From the NCBI GenBank assembly GCA_033026295.1, contig CM065183.1:12440657-12504656 (forward strand): a DNA stretch of 64,000 nt, written 5' to 3'. Made by a program: the position numbers and the translations under genes. The notes under the pieces were generated by a model that did not search any database, was not told where the DNA came from, and saw only the letters and a list, made by a program, of their open reading frames with translations. Source of the DNA: Channa striata. Lineage: Eukaryota; Chordata; Actinopteri; Anabantiformes; Channidae. Below are positions 49,190 to 63,066 of this stretch, piece after piece; the stretch's first letter is position 1; each line of letters begins with the position of its first letter.

Positions 49190-51364
49190 CTAAACATTTT
49201 GACAGACAAAAGACAAACAAAAATAGAAATTAATGAAATTTCCTTATTGCAATTCACTAGACAGTATATTGTCTAAGGCATGACTATTAGAAATAAGCAA
49301 GAACTTTTTTTCTTTATTTATTTTATCATTTCCCCAGTGTTTTCGCCAAGGCTTCAGTGTACAGTGCCTGGCAAATCTGTGTATGTCACAATGTGTACAG
49401 TCTTCTACAGCCTTGACTTTATTGAATATAAGTCTCTTTAATGCTACACTGGCCTAATAGACTACTACACCCGCTGCACTTACTTCTAAATCAACTAAAC
49501 TGTATGACACTTTGAATGTGGGGAGTTGCGCTGAATGATAAGTGCATTCAGTATATTATAGGTTGGATGGAAGTGCAGTATGGAGAATTCTGACTTGCAC
49601 TCAAATATGGTCTGTTCTTAATGTGCAATGATGTAGTATGCATTAAAAAGTGTATATCACTAAATCACTCCTAAACTTAACATTTGGAATCTGAATGAGA
49701 TAAAGTTAATATTAACAGGCATGACAAGAAGACCCTAAAGACCTCTCACTTGAATCATCACCAAATTTTAGGCATCGCTAATCAAACCAGGAGGTGTTTA
49801 TTAAAGTCATTTATTGCTTAGCAGTGCATGTGCACACATACGCACACACCCAGTCGTCATTAGTAAGCAGTACTGCTTGTAGTTAATTAGGAATGGTTTA
49901 GAAAGAGAGAGAGAGAGCAGGGTGAGACAGGGAGAGAGAAAATGCTCATTAATGACAACCTTGATGGGGGTTTGAAGGACATGGGAGAATCTGGATTAAA
50001 AGGATCACACTCCACACACACTCACATTAGCATTTACACATTAAAGCTCTGTGTGGGTAAAACGAAAGTTAAGGTTTTTATTATATCAAAAACAAAAGTG
50101 TGCTGGTGAGCTGAAGTTGGAGAGCTCGGAAACACACAATTAACACTTCCTACCTCCAACCTTCAAACAGTTTATGAAGTCAGCCTTTATATTCCAAAAA
50201 AAGAAAAAAAATTGAATGGTAGAATAGAAAACAGAACAGCAAATTATTTAATTAAATACTTTCTGTCAATATTTGGTTCAGCAGTTTAATAAAAACAAAA
50301 GGCAAGCCACACTGATACCTGCCTTTTATAAAGTACCACTGATTTTGCACACAAAACATATTCAGGGGGTGTACAATAAATTTTTGATTATCTGAATATG
50401 TACAGATACAGAGATACAGTAAATTGATTATGTAACTTTTACCCAGTAGCAACCGGGGCTTGAGTGTCTTGCGCGAGGAGTGAAATAACTGACCATGTGG
50501 TTCATGGGTGACTCCTCCACCAACTGAGCTTCACCTGCCCACACTCTCACAAACTCAACAAAAGCACTAAAATCACCAATAACATGTCGACTCTGTCGCA
50601 GGCCCAAATCCCATTTGTTTTTAAAAAACAGTAAATCTTTAAAAATGCAAACATAGTTGCATCATAGAATCACAAATGAGTCGGAAGCTCCTTTACAGAC
50701 TACATTGGCTGAGATCAGTGCACAATGTGATGTCTTGCAAGCCATATCAATATGCGGTGTTATTCCAATATTTGAATAATATAATGGCTTCACATCCATT
50801 GCGATTAGATACGGTATAAACAATTTCAAAAGCAATTTTAAAACTGGCAGACAGATTTGGAAAAAAAATAGCTTGAAAGCAGAAAGATAAAAGGTATATC
50901 ATGCTTTACATACTGTATAACTTTTGACATTACTAAGCAGGCCTGCTAATTATGATATCAAAGGGACACCAATACCCCTGGACTGCAATTGCAAATTTCT
51001 ACGGCAAGTGATACAAAAAGACTAGAGAGATGCAAAACAACCAGAAATATATAAAAAGTAATATACACAAAAAACATAAAGCAGCTTTTAAAACACAAAG
51101 ATATATTTTAAAAAAAGTATAAAGTGACACAAGGAGATTACAATGACATGCAAAAACACAAAAAGAGACAAAAGGAACCCAAACCCATAATAACCCCAAA
51201 TTAAAACAAGACGTTGAATGACAGGTATGGCAATCTTTTACATTGAGATATATTGAATAAATGCTGCAGATAATCTGGACTTATTTTAAAGGCAGTACGT
51301 TTTAGCTTAAATTTGCAGGGCCTAGGAACTGAAGTAAACCCCACCACCAGGGTGGTCTTTTTCT
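49190..51364 (-). other. sequence upstream of lrfn5 coding exon 1
   Basis: Directly upstream of 49189 the minus strand reads TGTCTGTCAAAATGTTTAG, a plausible splice acceptor, so this interval is probably the intron before the first coding exon. A weak repeat-like phrase lies at about 50440-50545. No 5' non-coding exon or promoter could be placed. Confidence 0.45.
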
Positions 51365-52230
51365 TTTCTTCAATCTCGGATACTATTCCAGAGGCCTGGG
51401 AGCAAGAGGGTCCTGCACATCTTAGCTGTTTCTAGGATTGCAATCTTCTGTACAAAGATCTCAGATGTTTCTCGCGGAATATAGAGGAACCACTCTCTAA
51501 GTTTGAGAGTTACAGACCCCAGAGTTCCAATTACAACTCGTACCACTTGGAGTCCAGTTGTGCCTTCACCTTCCACATCTTCTTTCTGCTTTTGGTATTT
51601 CTAAAGCATCTCTTGTTCTTTGTTCCTAATGGGATTTCTACATTTATACCTACAGTCTTCATCTTCTTCTTTTTTGCCACCACTATGTCTGACTGGTTGG
51701 GCATTACAGTTTGTCAGTCTGTATATGGAAGTCCCACAGGCTGCTCGCCTGGCCTCAATCACCTTTGGAGGTGCATCCCATCTTGACTTTGGGACTTCAA
51801 GCTTGTACTTTACACAGATGATTCTGCACACTAGGGCAGCTGCTTGCTAGTGCCTGCTAACATCTTGCATCCTGCTGTTATGTGCTGGATTGTCTCAGGG
51901 GCATCTTTGCTCAGCCTGCACCTGGTCTCCTGCCTGTGATGGTAGACCCTGGCCTCTACTGATCTTGTTCTTAGAGCCTGCTCTTGTGCTTCCAGGATCA
52001 GACCCTCTGTATTGTCTTTCAATCCAACTTTGTCCAGCCACTGGTAGAATTTTTCTGCCATTGGGACATACAGTGTCGAGGTTGTCCTTCCATAATGGTT
52101 CCTGCTGCCTGGAGTATTCACTAAGCACACCATTACTTGGGGCAATCTTTCTGACATATTCACTGATTTTTGATGTACGTAAAATCTTATGCAAACCCTG
52201 AACAAAGTAAGTTGAAAAACTGACACTGGT
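51365..52230 (-). mobile_element. second fragment of the restriction-like-endonuclease LINE
   Basis: Minus-strand remnant of the same family as 31130-31875. In order: YVRKIAPSNGVLSEYSRQQE (about 52150), LILEAQEQALRTRSVEARVY and the knuckle region CRLSKDAPETIQHITAGC (about 51960-51860), RIICVKYKLEVPKSRWDAPP (about 51800), and the C-terminal block VVIGTLGSVTLKLREW near 51510 ending LLPGLW near 51385. Frames shift several times. It covers the segment deleted in the other copy, so together they show the family's order. It lies upstream of lrfn5 coding exon 1, possibly in a 5' intron. Confidence 0.8.
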
Positions 52231-54409
52231 CAGCATTTCTGCAACCTGAGGCTCTAGGTTGACAAACCCTAACTGGGAAAACTCAGAGTTTGTTAAATCT
52301 GCTTCCTGAAATACCCTCCTGGATGGTTTTCTCCCATGAAAAGTAACAAGAGTGTCCCAGGTTTAAGTGCAGCTGGGCACCTTTGCTGTATGGCATACCT
52401 CATCTCTTTCTTTCTTCTCACTTGACTAATAAGAGGAAAAAGTTCCCATAAATACAAAAAATACAATAAAAATAGAGGTACACATGATTGGGAAGAAAAA
52501 CACACCAGCTGGAATTTTTAGCTTTTTTAAAACATGATATTCATGTGCAAAATGAAAAATATGACCAGCCTTAATCTTGGTGTTGCATGCTGGTCTTGTG
52601 ACTCCAAACCAGTGAATGTGAGGTACATATGCTATCATGTTTTAACACATGTTTTAAGACATGTTGTAAAGTGTCAATTGTCTAAACTTAGTACTATGAT
52701 TTCTACAGCGGCAATCAGAAGTGTAGTATTTGTTTGTGTTTGGAATATTTACTGTCATCATCTAAATTGAGTTGTGTGATAAAATTCTACCGCAGGTTAG
52801 TATAAGTGCCATATATTTATATTATTTAAAAATCACTACCCGAGTCTGACTTAGAATCCATTCACGTTTGTCTAGTTGTGTGTTCCTCTTTCTATATAAT
52901 GCTTTCATTCATCTGCGTAATTACTGAGCTGAAATCTGCTGTGATGTTGGAGGTCATACAATCCCTGTTTTTCCTTCCGTTTCTGTTTGAGTGCAAAGAA
53001 AGAAGAGGAGAAAGACAGAGCGGCAGCCAAACAGAGCGCTGGATGACTCATATGCACTTGTGCTACATACACATAAAGAAAGCGGGAGAGAGTGCTCATG
53101 ACCCTTGTGACACAAAAGCAGATATCAGCTCATTAATTACACTGAGAAATGACTGTAATGAGAGCGACTGAGTGAGAGAGACAGAGGAATGGAAAGGAAA
53201 CGAGGGGGAATTATCAGAGACGGAGAGAAAAAAAGAGATCAGAGAATGAGCTAATTAAAATGAGTGCTGAGGTGTGAAGTGGGGTGGGGGGAACAAATTT
53301 CATTTAGCAAGAGGAGACGTAGGTAGGATAGATGAGACATTGGCTGTCCTATAGGAAAGGACGCATGTATTGTATAGCATATATAGAGAGATAACAATTA
53401 CACAGAAATGAGCTCCATTTCGCACAAACCTCTTTCCCCACTTAAGTTGAAAACTCACTGTGGCTCGAGGTGACATGTAGGACCAGTCGGATCAAATAAA
53501 ATGGTGAATTAAGCAGAGGGATTATGAGCAAGGAAGACAAATTAAGCTCTGTTTGTAGTGGTGTGTAAAATACGATTGTGCTTCACACATGTGTGCAGCC
53601 AGCTTTATCCACTGCTTTGAAAGCCTTCCACACTGACAACCCACTTCCCCTGAAGGTGCTTCCAAAAAGCCTGTATCACCCCTGGCTTGATGAACAACTG
53701 GCTTCCTGGACAGCTGAAATGGATTCCCTACATGCTCCGTAAACTGAAACTGATCATAGGCATTCAAATCTGAGGGGTCACAACTTGGCAGTTAAAAGTG
53801 ACCGCTTTGAAGTATTCACACATTCAAACTCGTAAGAAGTTGTCATTGAGGATTTCTGTAGACCTAACTTTTGATCATCTGTTTCCACACTTTGTGCACA
53901 GCTGATTACAGGAGTAAAGGATACAACTGAAATAGGGTTTTATAACAAATCATATATTTCAAAATTAAGAGCATAACCATTCATTAATTTCCTGTATTCA
54001 AACTATTTTCCATTTCAAAAGCTGATTTACAGTCTTTTCTCTACTTGTATAGTTTTACTGAATGTTGTTATCACTGGCTGATGTTGCGAGTTCAGTGGTT
54101 TCAACATTTCAGACTAGTTATAACCAGTGTTGGCCAGAACAAGCAAAGCGCTTAAAAATTTAAAACGGAATCTGTGGTTTAGCCTTAAACCAGGTTCTGT
54201 GCATAAACACGTGGGAAGACTCAAAAAGATTCACCATGACATCAGTGGACACGCAGTTATAATTGTCAGACATTTACCTCCACCTGTCTGCAATCCAACT
54301 TTTCTAATCCAATTCTCAAGTGGTTTGGCAGGTAGACAAACTGTAACTGAATAACCTTGTCCAGGATTAGAATGTCCAGCATTACTCTTGCATTACTTTG
54401 AGCTTGGAT

Positions 54410-54462
54410 GTGTTACGCTACTTAGAAAGAAGAGAACCCTGTTCTTTTAAGTAGCGTAACAC
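54410..54462. repeat. perfect 15-bp inverted repeat (hairpin)
   Basis: The arms at 54410-54424 (GTGTTACGCTACTTA) and 54448-54462 are exact reverse complements. The 23-nt spacer can extend the stem imperfectly (AAGAGAAC against GTTCTTTT). There is no coding frame here. It could be a tiny foldback element, a structured RNA or a chance palindrome; the sequence alone does not say. Confidence 0.7.
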
Positions 54463-55886
54463 AAAGTCAGGAAACTCTCGGCATTCCAGGGCATGTGTGA
54501 AAGGGTTTATTGTGTACCTTATGTAGAACATCTCTTGGACAGATAGAATAAGTTTATGTATGTTTACCTGTCATTTAGCTACATTGCACCTTCCACATAA
54601 AGAACTGGAACAACTATCATGCTATTTTTAGTGGAAACTTAGGGTCAGACATTTACAACTGAAGGTTAAGATGAACAAAATCCCATTTTATAATGGTATT
54701 TACATCTTATTGTTGTGTTATTTTCCAAATTAAGAACTTGTAGCTACCTTCTTTACAACAGGATGGATAATGTGGTCGCGGAAATAGGGAAGTATCCTGT
54801 CTTCCTAAAGTGTTATCCATTGCTTTGCAGTGCTCTTTGCTGAGAAGTGTCAGTAGTTTACTATGGTGCTTGGGTTGCTAAAATAGATTAGTCATGTCAG
54901 AGTTAGAAAAACACTTCATACGTTGAAGAGTTCTCAGACAGTCTCAGAGTGCCAGGCTCTTGTTGAGGAGAGCGACGTTGTTTACTGCTACATACTACTA
55001 TTGAAACAGCTTAAAATCCACAAAGAAGTGGAACCTCAAGTGATTTAAGTGATATAGAAAATAAGATCCTTACAGAGAAAAGATTTGTCACAGCCTCACT
55101 CCCAGCATAGATTACTGTACAGATATTAGAATGGAAGTAAAAATGCAGAAGCTTATGCAGATTTCTCTTCCCTTTGTCAGATACAGTCATGCGTGATAAT
55201 TTGCAGTCGTTTAGAACAGAGTATTTGCTTTATAAAGTATAGTAGCATAACAAATCTACCTCATTTTTGATAGAAATCTAAAGTTAACAGTAACAGCATG
55301 TGTCTGCATTTACGCCATTGGGCTTTCTCATGATGGTATTCATTATTGAAGTTATTGAAGCATATTTTCTGTGTTTTCTAAACCTATGATGTACAACATG
55401 CTATTTACTAAGTTAAATTATTTCTGTCAGGCCTAACCGGCTGTAGCTGTCTTTTGGGGAGTAATATGGGGCGACATCTTAGTGTTTTTACCACTCAGGA
55501 CGCATATTTTAATTTAAAGCATGGAGGAGATTATTGTATGCTGCTGTTTCTGCTGGAAAACCATTTACTACCCTTTCCATTTTCTCAAGCAAATTAATAG
55601 TTTACATGGGATTCTCTGCGTTCAAGTTTGTACCTTGGTTGTTTGTACCAGCATCTAATGCATAACCAAAAAGCCCGAATGCCCAAACCACTTAACTAAC
55701 CCGCTGCCTTCCTGTTCTCCTGCTTCCGCTCTTTGGCTTTTAACTCTGTGTGTCTACTGGAGTAAACCTTACGCTTAAGCTAATGGCTTTATCCACTTGA
55801 AGAACAGAGGTCAGCAGCTGCCTAAATACATCACAATTACTCTTTATTCAATTAGTGCACTTTGAGACTGCTGCACCAAGCAGAGC

Positions 55887-55913
55887 CACACACACACACA
55901 CACACACACACAC
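55887..55913. repeat. (CA)n microsatellite
   Basis: About 13 uninterrupted CA units. Confidence 0.95.
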
Positions 55914-58900
55914 TCTAGAAATGCTGAACATGCCTATAAGAGCCTGTGAGCAACCAATGCATACACACAGTAACATGCACACAGAGACAAATGATGAGTG
56001 TCACAAATGGCTCAAAGCTTGAAACAAAAGAGGGGGAAACATTCAAATGCCATTTGCAATAATTGTTGATTAAAAAAACAACAACTTTCATTGAGTGTGT
56101 GTTATGGGACTTTGCAGTAAATGGATGAGTGAAAGGTGAAGTGTGTGCGTGCTGTCAAATGAGGGAAAACAAACACCCATGGAAGTATGGTTCCTAGGAG
56201 AAAGACGGCGGAAATAAATGAGCGCAAGCTCCTAGAACTTCGACTGAAACCTGCACAGGTGTCAACATATTAGCATATTAGGTAAATGAACCTCCCTGCC
56301 AGCAGTACTCTGCAGAGAATGCATGGAGGAATGGCAAAAAAGGAAGCGCTGTAACTAGGAAATCCCAGCCACACAAAGCTTAATGTGCAGACACAGACAT
56401 GCCTACAGCCTCTTTCACACATGCACTGGAATTCTGAAATTCTCCTGACTTTGTCAAAGGCAGCGCATGTAAGAATGCAAATGTCAGAGTGAGACACTCC
56501 CAAGATTATACGGACTTTATCCCACGAGCCCCCAGCTACAGAGTCTGTATTATGTGTGTGAGCCTGTGCATGGAGCACACTGTTCTGTCCTGAATTGTTG
56601 GGAGGGTTTGATTAATGGGAGTGTTTCAGATATGCTGTTAAAGAAACCCTCTCTCCTGCAGCCTAATTTTTGTATCCTGTTGTGCCTCCCCTGTGCAGTG
56701 ATCCCTCACTAAAATTAAGCAGGAGGACTCTTCAAACTCACAGTATCTCATGCTGTGTGTTAAAATTCCAAACAATGTCCAAAGCTGATTTTTCTGAACA
56801 TGGCCCAGGGTTTATATGTGAAGGAGGCTTAAGCTTTGTGTTCACAACATACCAATTTGTGCACCCTGCATTGATTTGAAGCATTAGTTGCACACACAGC
56901 AATGAACAATATGCATAAACAATCCAGTGGGGTTGTATCAAATCATGCAAGTAGCCGAAAATTTGGAGAAAATTTATTAAATCTGTTTAGAACTACCATA
57001 ATCTTGTATCATGTGCTGCAAAAAGTATTGTTTCTGCCATGGTCACAACATCAGATTGTCACCATTTGCATGTGCTAACTTAAATGACATTGGTAACAAA
57101 GTGAACGGGAACAAACAAGTGAACAAACAAAAAGTAATCCTCATGATTGTCTCTGTTCAACCAGCTTCAGCAAGTTTCAAGCTGTAATGTCTGCTGTTTA
57201 AAAAAAAAAAAAACAATATTCATGTTTCTATTACTACCAGAGATGTAAAAAAGACACAACTTTGCAACTTGTTCATGGACTTTATTTGTTTTTAAAGCAC
57301 ACTTATCTCAGTAGCCTAGTAACAAATATTAATAGGATTTTGAAACATTAATGTCTTACTTTTCAGACAGACCTTGAAAGTTCTGGTTTACTTCTGTTCT
57401 GCAATGAGCAATGCAGAGCTGCAAACCTTAGCGTAGCATTTCTGCACTGGCTTTCATAGTGGGGAAATACTGCACAGTCTGTGTTGTGATGAAGGCTTGT
57501 TTTATTCAGCCTACTAGTGACTGTGTCAGATAAGCAAACTCTTTTGGTTTGTTTGCTTCGATTCAGTTAACTGAATCCTATACAAGCTTAAACCTGTACA
57601 CCAGTTGGTCACAACATTAAAACTACCACCGCTATTAGTGGTGTGGCCGATGGCTGAATAAAAACACACACACAGCAGAGGAGAGCCGATTTTGGATCCT
57701 GTTAAAAACACGCTCCCTTACATCATGTACATGACTGGGTACGAGAAGCAGTGAAAGAACAAGAAAGAAAAAGTAGAACATGTGAATCTTGGCAGTGTGA
57801 GCCTAGCAGTAATACCCCAAGAGTCTGATTCAGTGTCCTGTTGTGTAATTTCTGGTCTACAACGCTATTTTCGTACCATTACTTGACAGCACTATTTTTC
57901 AAAACACATCAGAGTAGCACTATTTTTCAAAATATGCCAGCGCATATCCATCACTGGCTATCTGATACCATGTTCACAAGAACATTTTCCATGCCGCAAC
58001 GTTACTATCAATGTCCCTCGAAAAATGCATACGAGTGCATACATCAGAGCTGCTAAATGGCATCTGATGCAAAATAGTTTCTCTGGTCACTGTTTTATGT
58101 AGGGTCAGGACCTTGTAGTGCCATTAAAACAAACAACCTATCTTTTAAGATGTAAAAATCATATTTCATGGGCCTAGATTAACATCTAGAGCAATAAGCT
58201 GTTGCAACTGCATTCCATTTTAGCTAGTATCCACTACAGACAAAATAATTTACTATCTATTTACCATTTACTATCAGGTAAAAAGCTAAATCAATTTCAA
58301 CTGATCAAAGCCTTGTCTTTTTCTGTGGGATCTTGGTAGTATATATTTCCCCTATGAGTCATTAATTATAAAAAAAAATCTCCACACTGCCTTGTGATCA
58401 AACAGCACAACTGTCAAAATGCACATAAACATAATAGTTCTTAATTTACAATATTGAGATTAATTGTTTGTACATTTCTTGTGTTGCTGTTTACTTCAGA
58501 CTGCATGATTTGTTAATTACTAATACTAAACCAAATCAATTCACTCCGGATTTCGATAGTAGCAAAATATTTGATCAATAACCCCAACAACCTCTATCGT
58601 CCATACTGTTAAATGTACAGTTTATAGACCCATACAGTAGCAGAACAGTTCCTTTGCAATGCAGAACACCATGTTTTACCTGGAGAAAATAGGTTCTTAG
58701 ATGCAGAATTACGTTTTTGTTTAAATAACACACAGACAAAAAATCAAAGGAGCCTAAAGTGTATCATTAACAATAATGCAGAGACAGGTTCAGTTAGCCT
58801 TATTTTTGATACCTGCTTTGCCTTTTCAGGGTTAATGCTATTGTAAGAAGCCCTGTTTTCAGCAACTGCAGTGCATCACAATTGTTGGCTGTTTTTAATC

Positions 58901-61211
58901 CACACAAAAAAAAAATGTATGAAAATCCACCTCAGTAGTCAGTCCTGTTTGATTGTCTTTGAAAAATAAGGAAGTGTATCATTACAGACCTGCCTCTCAG
59001 CAGTGCATCTTTTAATAACAAGGATTGTCTTTGATCAACAGACCTGCTCTTATCACACTGCTCTTATCCAACCAAACAAACCACTCGGGGTTTAAAGTGA
59101 CTGCAGCAAACCAAAAAAGGCGTGAAAATGACTTAAGAGGTGTTGGATGTACAGTTCAACAATGTCACCAAAGCTTTCTGTCTTTTTGTTCCTCATATCT
59201 AACACACAATACATCATCTAAAAAAATATGAAACCCAAAAAGGGTCCTTCTTAAGACGCACAAGTGCTGTTTTTCTTTAATGTAGTGTGTTTTCATCCTC
59301 TCAGAGGCATAGAAGTGTTTGATGGTAATAAAATGACACCATTTATTTCACTCTGTCATCCAAACTGCCACAGTGCTTCGATACATCCTCCTGCCAGAAG
59401 CATAAAGAGGAGGGCTGCAATACATGTCCATGTCTGAACAAAACATAATCCCATTAATCTATCCTGTCATTATAAATCTCATTTACACTAGAGAAAGTCG
59501 GGGTTAGTGTTTTAGAGGATATCACCTGCCAACTATATTTTACAAAAGAGGATATCTAAGTAAAATTACCTTTGGATTTGTTTGTCTGGTCATTTATCAA
59601 AATGAGTTTAACTAAAATAGTCTTTAAGAGTATGTTGACCTCTAATAACTAAACAACATAACAGTATATGCTGAACAGTAACATGCTGTTCAAATATGTT
59701 TAAGTGTTCAACAGTTTTGAAGATGTTTAAAGTCCCCATGGGAGAAAACTGGGTGTTTAAAAGTAAGCATAAGAGATTATAGCAAGTATAAATATTATAT
59801 AGTATAAATATTTCAAAACAGAAATTAATTAAAATGTATAAAAAAAATAAAATATAAGAAACTAATGTCTAAAGAAATTCGTTTAACTAAGGTTACTAAC
59901 TTTTTTTAGTCACTTTAGTTTAACCAATAAATAAATAAATACATTACTATGAGACTACTACAAGGAGTTTATTTTTATAATGGTCTCTCTAGAGTAAAAA
60001 AAGTATTAATCATGAAGTCAGAAGAGGCAATGAATATTTTATTTAAGCAGGCTAAATTGGGTCAGGCTGTTTTATATTAGAATATGAGAGACAGTGGCAG
60101 TAATGGACTGAAATACAGTAATAGAAATGAGATCAAAAAAGACTGAGAAAAAGGAGAGGAACAGGAAAAAATGGTTTCAATTCAAGTGTCAGGAAATTTA
60201 TAGGACAACTTTTGATATGTCACAAAAAACCTACATAGCCCTGTGCCAGTGTAAGGGCACACTTCCCAACCAATGGATTGATTGATACTGTATGTCAGAC
60301 TTTAAAATGTTAGATGGCAAACAAATGGGACAAATTTGCCTGTCAAAGATTAAAACATAACTTAACATTGTCATATTGGGTCAAAGATATAAGTTGTGAA
60401 ATACAGTAACACTGACATACTGTAGTAAAGAGAGACAAAACTAGCGTTGCAACACTAGCTTCTGAGTTGTGTATCTGGCCACTTGCACAATTTACGTTCT
60501 ATATTCATCATGCTTTGGCCTAATTTTTCTTTAGCTGGATAACTGGATTCTTAGCCATTAAAAGCTTCACTTTATTCACCAGCTAACTGTTGACTGTGGC
60601 TGTTTGCAGGGAAGAAACATTACACTTATTATTTCATACATCATTTTGGAGGATTTTGTCAATACTGGTAATTAGACTACATTGAGAAAACATGTGGTGG
60701 ACTGACCGTGTACACCTATACCACAAACACTGTTTTATTAATACAGATATTATCATGAAATAATTAGAAATTATACCTTTTACATTTTAGAGCTTTCATT
60801 TCTGTTATCACCATACCAATATTTACTTTAGTTAATGGTACCTGCAGTAGATGTATCTATTGATTATACCACACTAGTACCTGGACATGACTTTAGTAAT
60901 TACCATTACAATATTTTATTTTTTAAATAAATAATAACTCTGTTACATCAATTTCCCCACTAATACTCTGCTTCAAAGGAGCTGTAATATTTATGTTTTT
61001 AATGCCCCTGAAAAATGTTACTTATCTGTAAGGGCTCAGCACTTAAAAAGCATCCATTTTTTTTCCTTCTACTTCAGTTTATTTGTCTTATTTAAATGCA
61101 TGTGACAGTAAGATGTAGGTCTAATGTTTTTGTTTAGCTCACCTTAGTCAGACTAAGACAAACTTGCAGAAATCGACTTGTACTGACCTAAATCGTCAGG
61201 CTCGGTCAACT

Positions 61212-61362
61212 GTGCACCACAAAGCAAAGCAGAGAATATAAAGACACAAACAGACTCACTCGGGTGTGATCTGCTTGATTGGAAGCTAATCTTTTCTCAG
61301 ACTGGACCAATCGGAGCACAGCTGGTTAACACTGTGGTTCTCCCTTATGGGGACATCTCTCT
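61212..61362 (+). repeat. dispersed repeat, copy B
   Basis: Partner of the repeat at 28914-29070, about 32 kb away and in the same orientation, with four shared blocks of 13-18 bp and several small differences. No coding potential. Confidence 0.7.
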
Positions 61363-61916
61363 GCAGAATGGATAAAAATAGAAGCTTACATTAAAATTAC
61401 AATGAAAAACATTAAATGACACATCAAAACAATTTTGGATAGATAGACCTTGTACATGTTGCTGATGTGCGACTTTCTGTACAAACATTAGCTTGACTAG
61501 TTTTGGAAACCATTTAAGACCCTTCCCCTCATTCCCTTTCTTTCTGGCCCCTGCTCTCATCTGGTTTTATGTAATGTGCAGTTCATACTGAACAAGACTA
61601 CTTTCTTGTCTTACAATAAATTAGTTCTAAGCTCATAAATGTTGATTCATGTTCTCAAAGTTTTTTGCCTGAAAGGCCTTAGCTCTTATTTGACACAGAA
61701 AAATATTGCTTTTTTATGCAATAAAAGTTGTTTTTGCATGTCTCTCTCTTTAACTTTTGCATATACATTAAAACATGTAATACATTTGGACAACAAAACA
61801 GGTGGTTGTGGCAGAAAGACTGAGAGGTTGTCCACTGATGACAGGCTTGGCAGTTTGATTCCCATCTCCTCCACTTGGGCATTTTTGTCAAATTGTTTGT
61901 GACCAAGTTACTGAAT

Positions 61917-62165
61917 GGTAAATGTTCTGCACTTAAAGAGCAATTTTCTACCTGTCAGTACTCAAAGCGCTTTACACTGCTTCCTATTTACCCATTCACA
62001 CTCCCTCATACACTTATGGCCAACACTCACCAGGAGCAATTAAGTGGGGGTTCAGGTTGTTGCTCAAGGACACTCTGACATGTGACCACAATAGCCAGGG
62101 ATCAAACCATCAACTGTAGGATTGGTGGACAACCACACTACCTATGACGCCACAGTCACCTGAAC
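61917..62165 (+). repeat. teleost-type dispersed repeat
   Basis: Runs from GTAAATGTTCTGCACTTAAA through ACTCAAAGCGCTTTACACTG, CCCATTCACACTCCCTCATA and TTGCTCAAGGACACTCTGAC. These phrases recur widely in percomorph genomes as an interspersed element. Recognised from general memory of fish sequence; element class not assigned. Confidence 0.55.
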
Positions 62166-63030
62166 CTGCAGCTGCTAACAGTGAACAAGCAAACAACTGT
62201 AAATTACTTTGTCGATTAAAAGCACTCACATGCGTCTAAAAAACCTGTGAGCACTAAGTAAGAGTTCCAGGTTCAGGAGTAATTTGTATTGAATTTAGCT
62301 GTTCTCCATAATTTACCTAAGGCAGGTTTTAAAAAAAAAAGTTCAGCACACAGAAGAAGAATGTGATAAATTTCTCTGCTGATAAAGGAAGGATGCATTA
62401 AAGCAGTATGTTTTTTCTCCATGCATTCACTCACAGACACATTTGTTTTTCCACTAGTGGCCATGTGGATGCACGGCAGCGTCTCCACACAGCCTGTGAG
62501 ATCGTTACTTTCCTTCGCCCTGAAATCCTGCCCAATCATGTGGGGAGTTTAACGTCTGACAATGTCTGACACCATTTGAATAACAAACCCAAAGCGTACA
62601 TCACAGTTGATATGCATTTGAAATTTATAATTAATTAGCCATTTGTGCATGTCAGCACAGTTATGTTACACTAGAAACGTCTCTGTCATGGCTATAAATC
62701 ACATTTGATTTGAATGGATGAAGAACGAGAGCGGGAAAAGAAGGAGCTAAAGAGAGGTGGGAGGATGACAAACATTTTCCATCATCATCCTCGAGGCAAG
62801 AGGAGGCTGCGTGCTTACATAAGAATACACTCACAAATCAGCACACATATGCATCGTCACATATGCACACACACAAAGACCTAATTTTTGTTTATATGCA
62901 GATCTGTAAATCGGGATGGCCTAAGGAGCAAAGTATTGTGGGAGGGCTTGGCAAACATATTACAGCATTAGCTTTTAATGACACATTGTTGGTTCACATT
63001 TGTGTTTTTGTGTGGTGTCTGAAAATAGCT

Positions 63031-63031
63031 G

Positions 63032-63064
<33 letters not shown>
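63031..63064. repeat. (GT)n(GA)n compound microsatellite
   Basis: Six GT units passing into about ten GA units, the same compound structure as at 32424. Confidence 0.9.
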
Positions 63065-63066
<2 letters not shown>

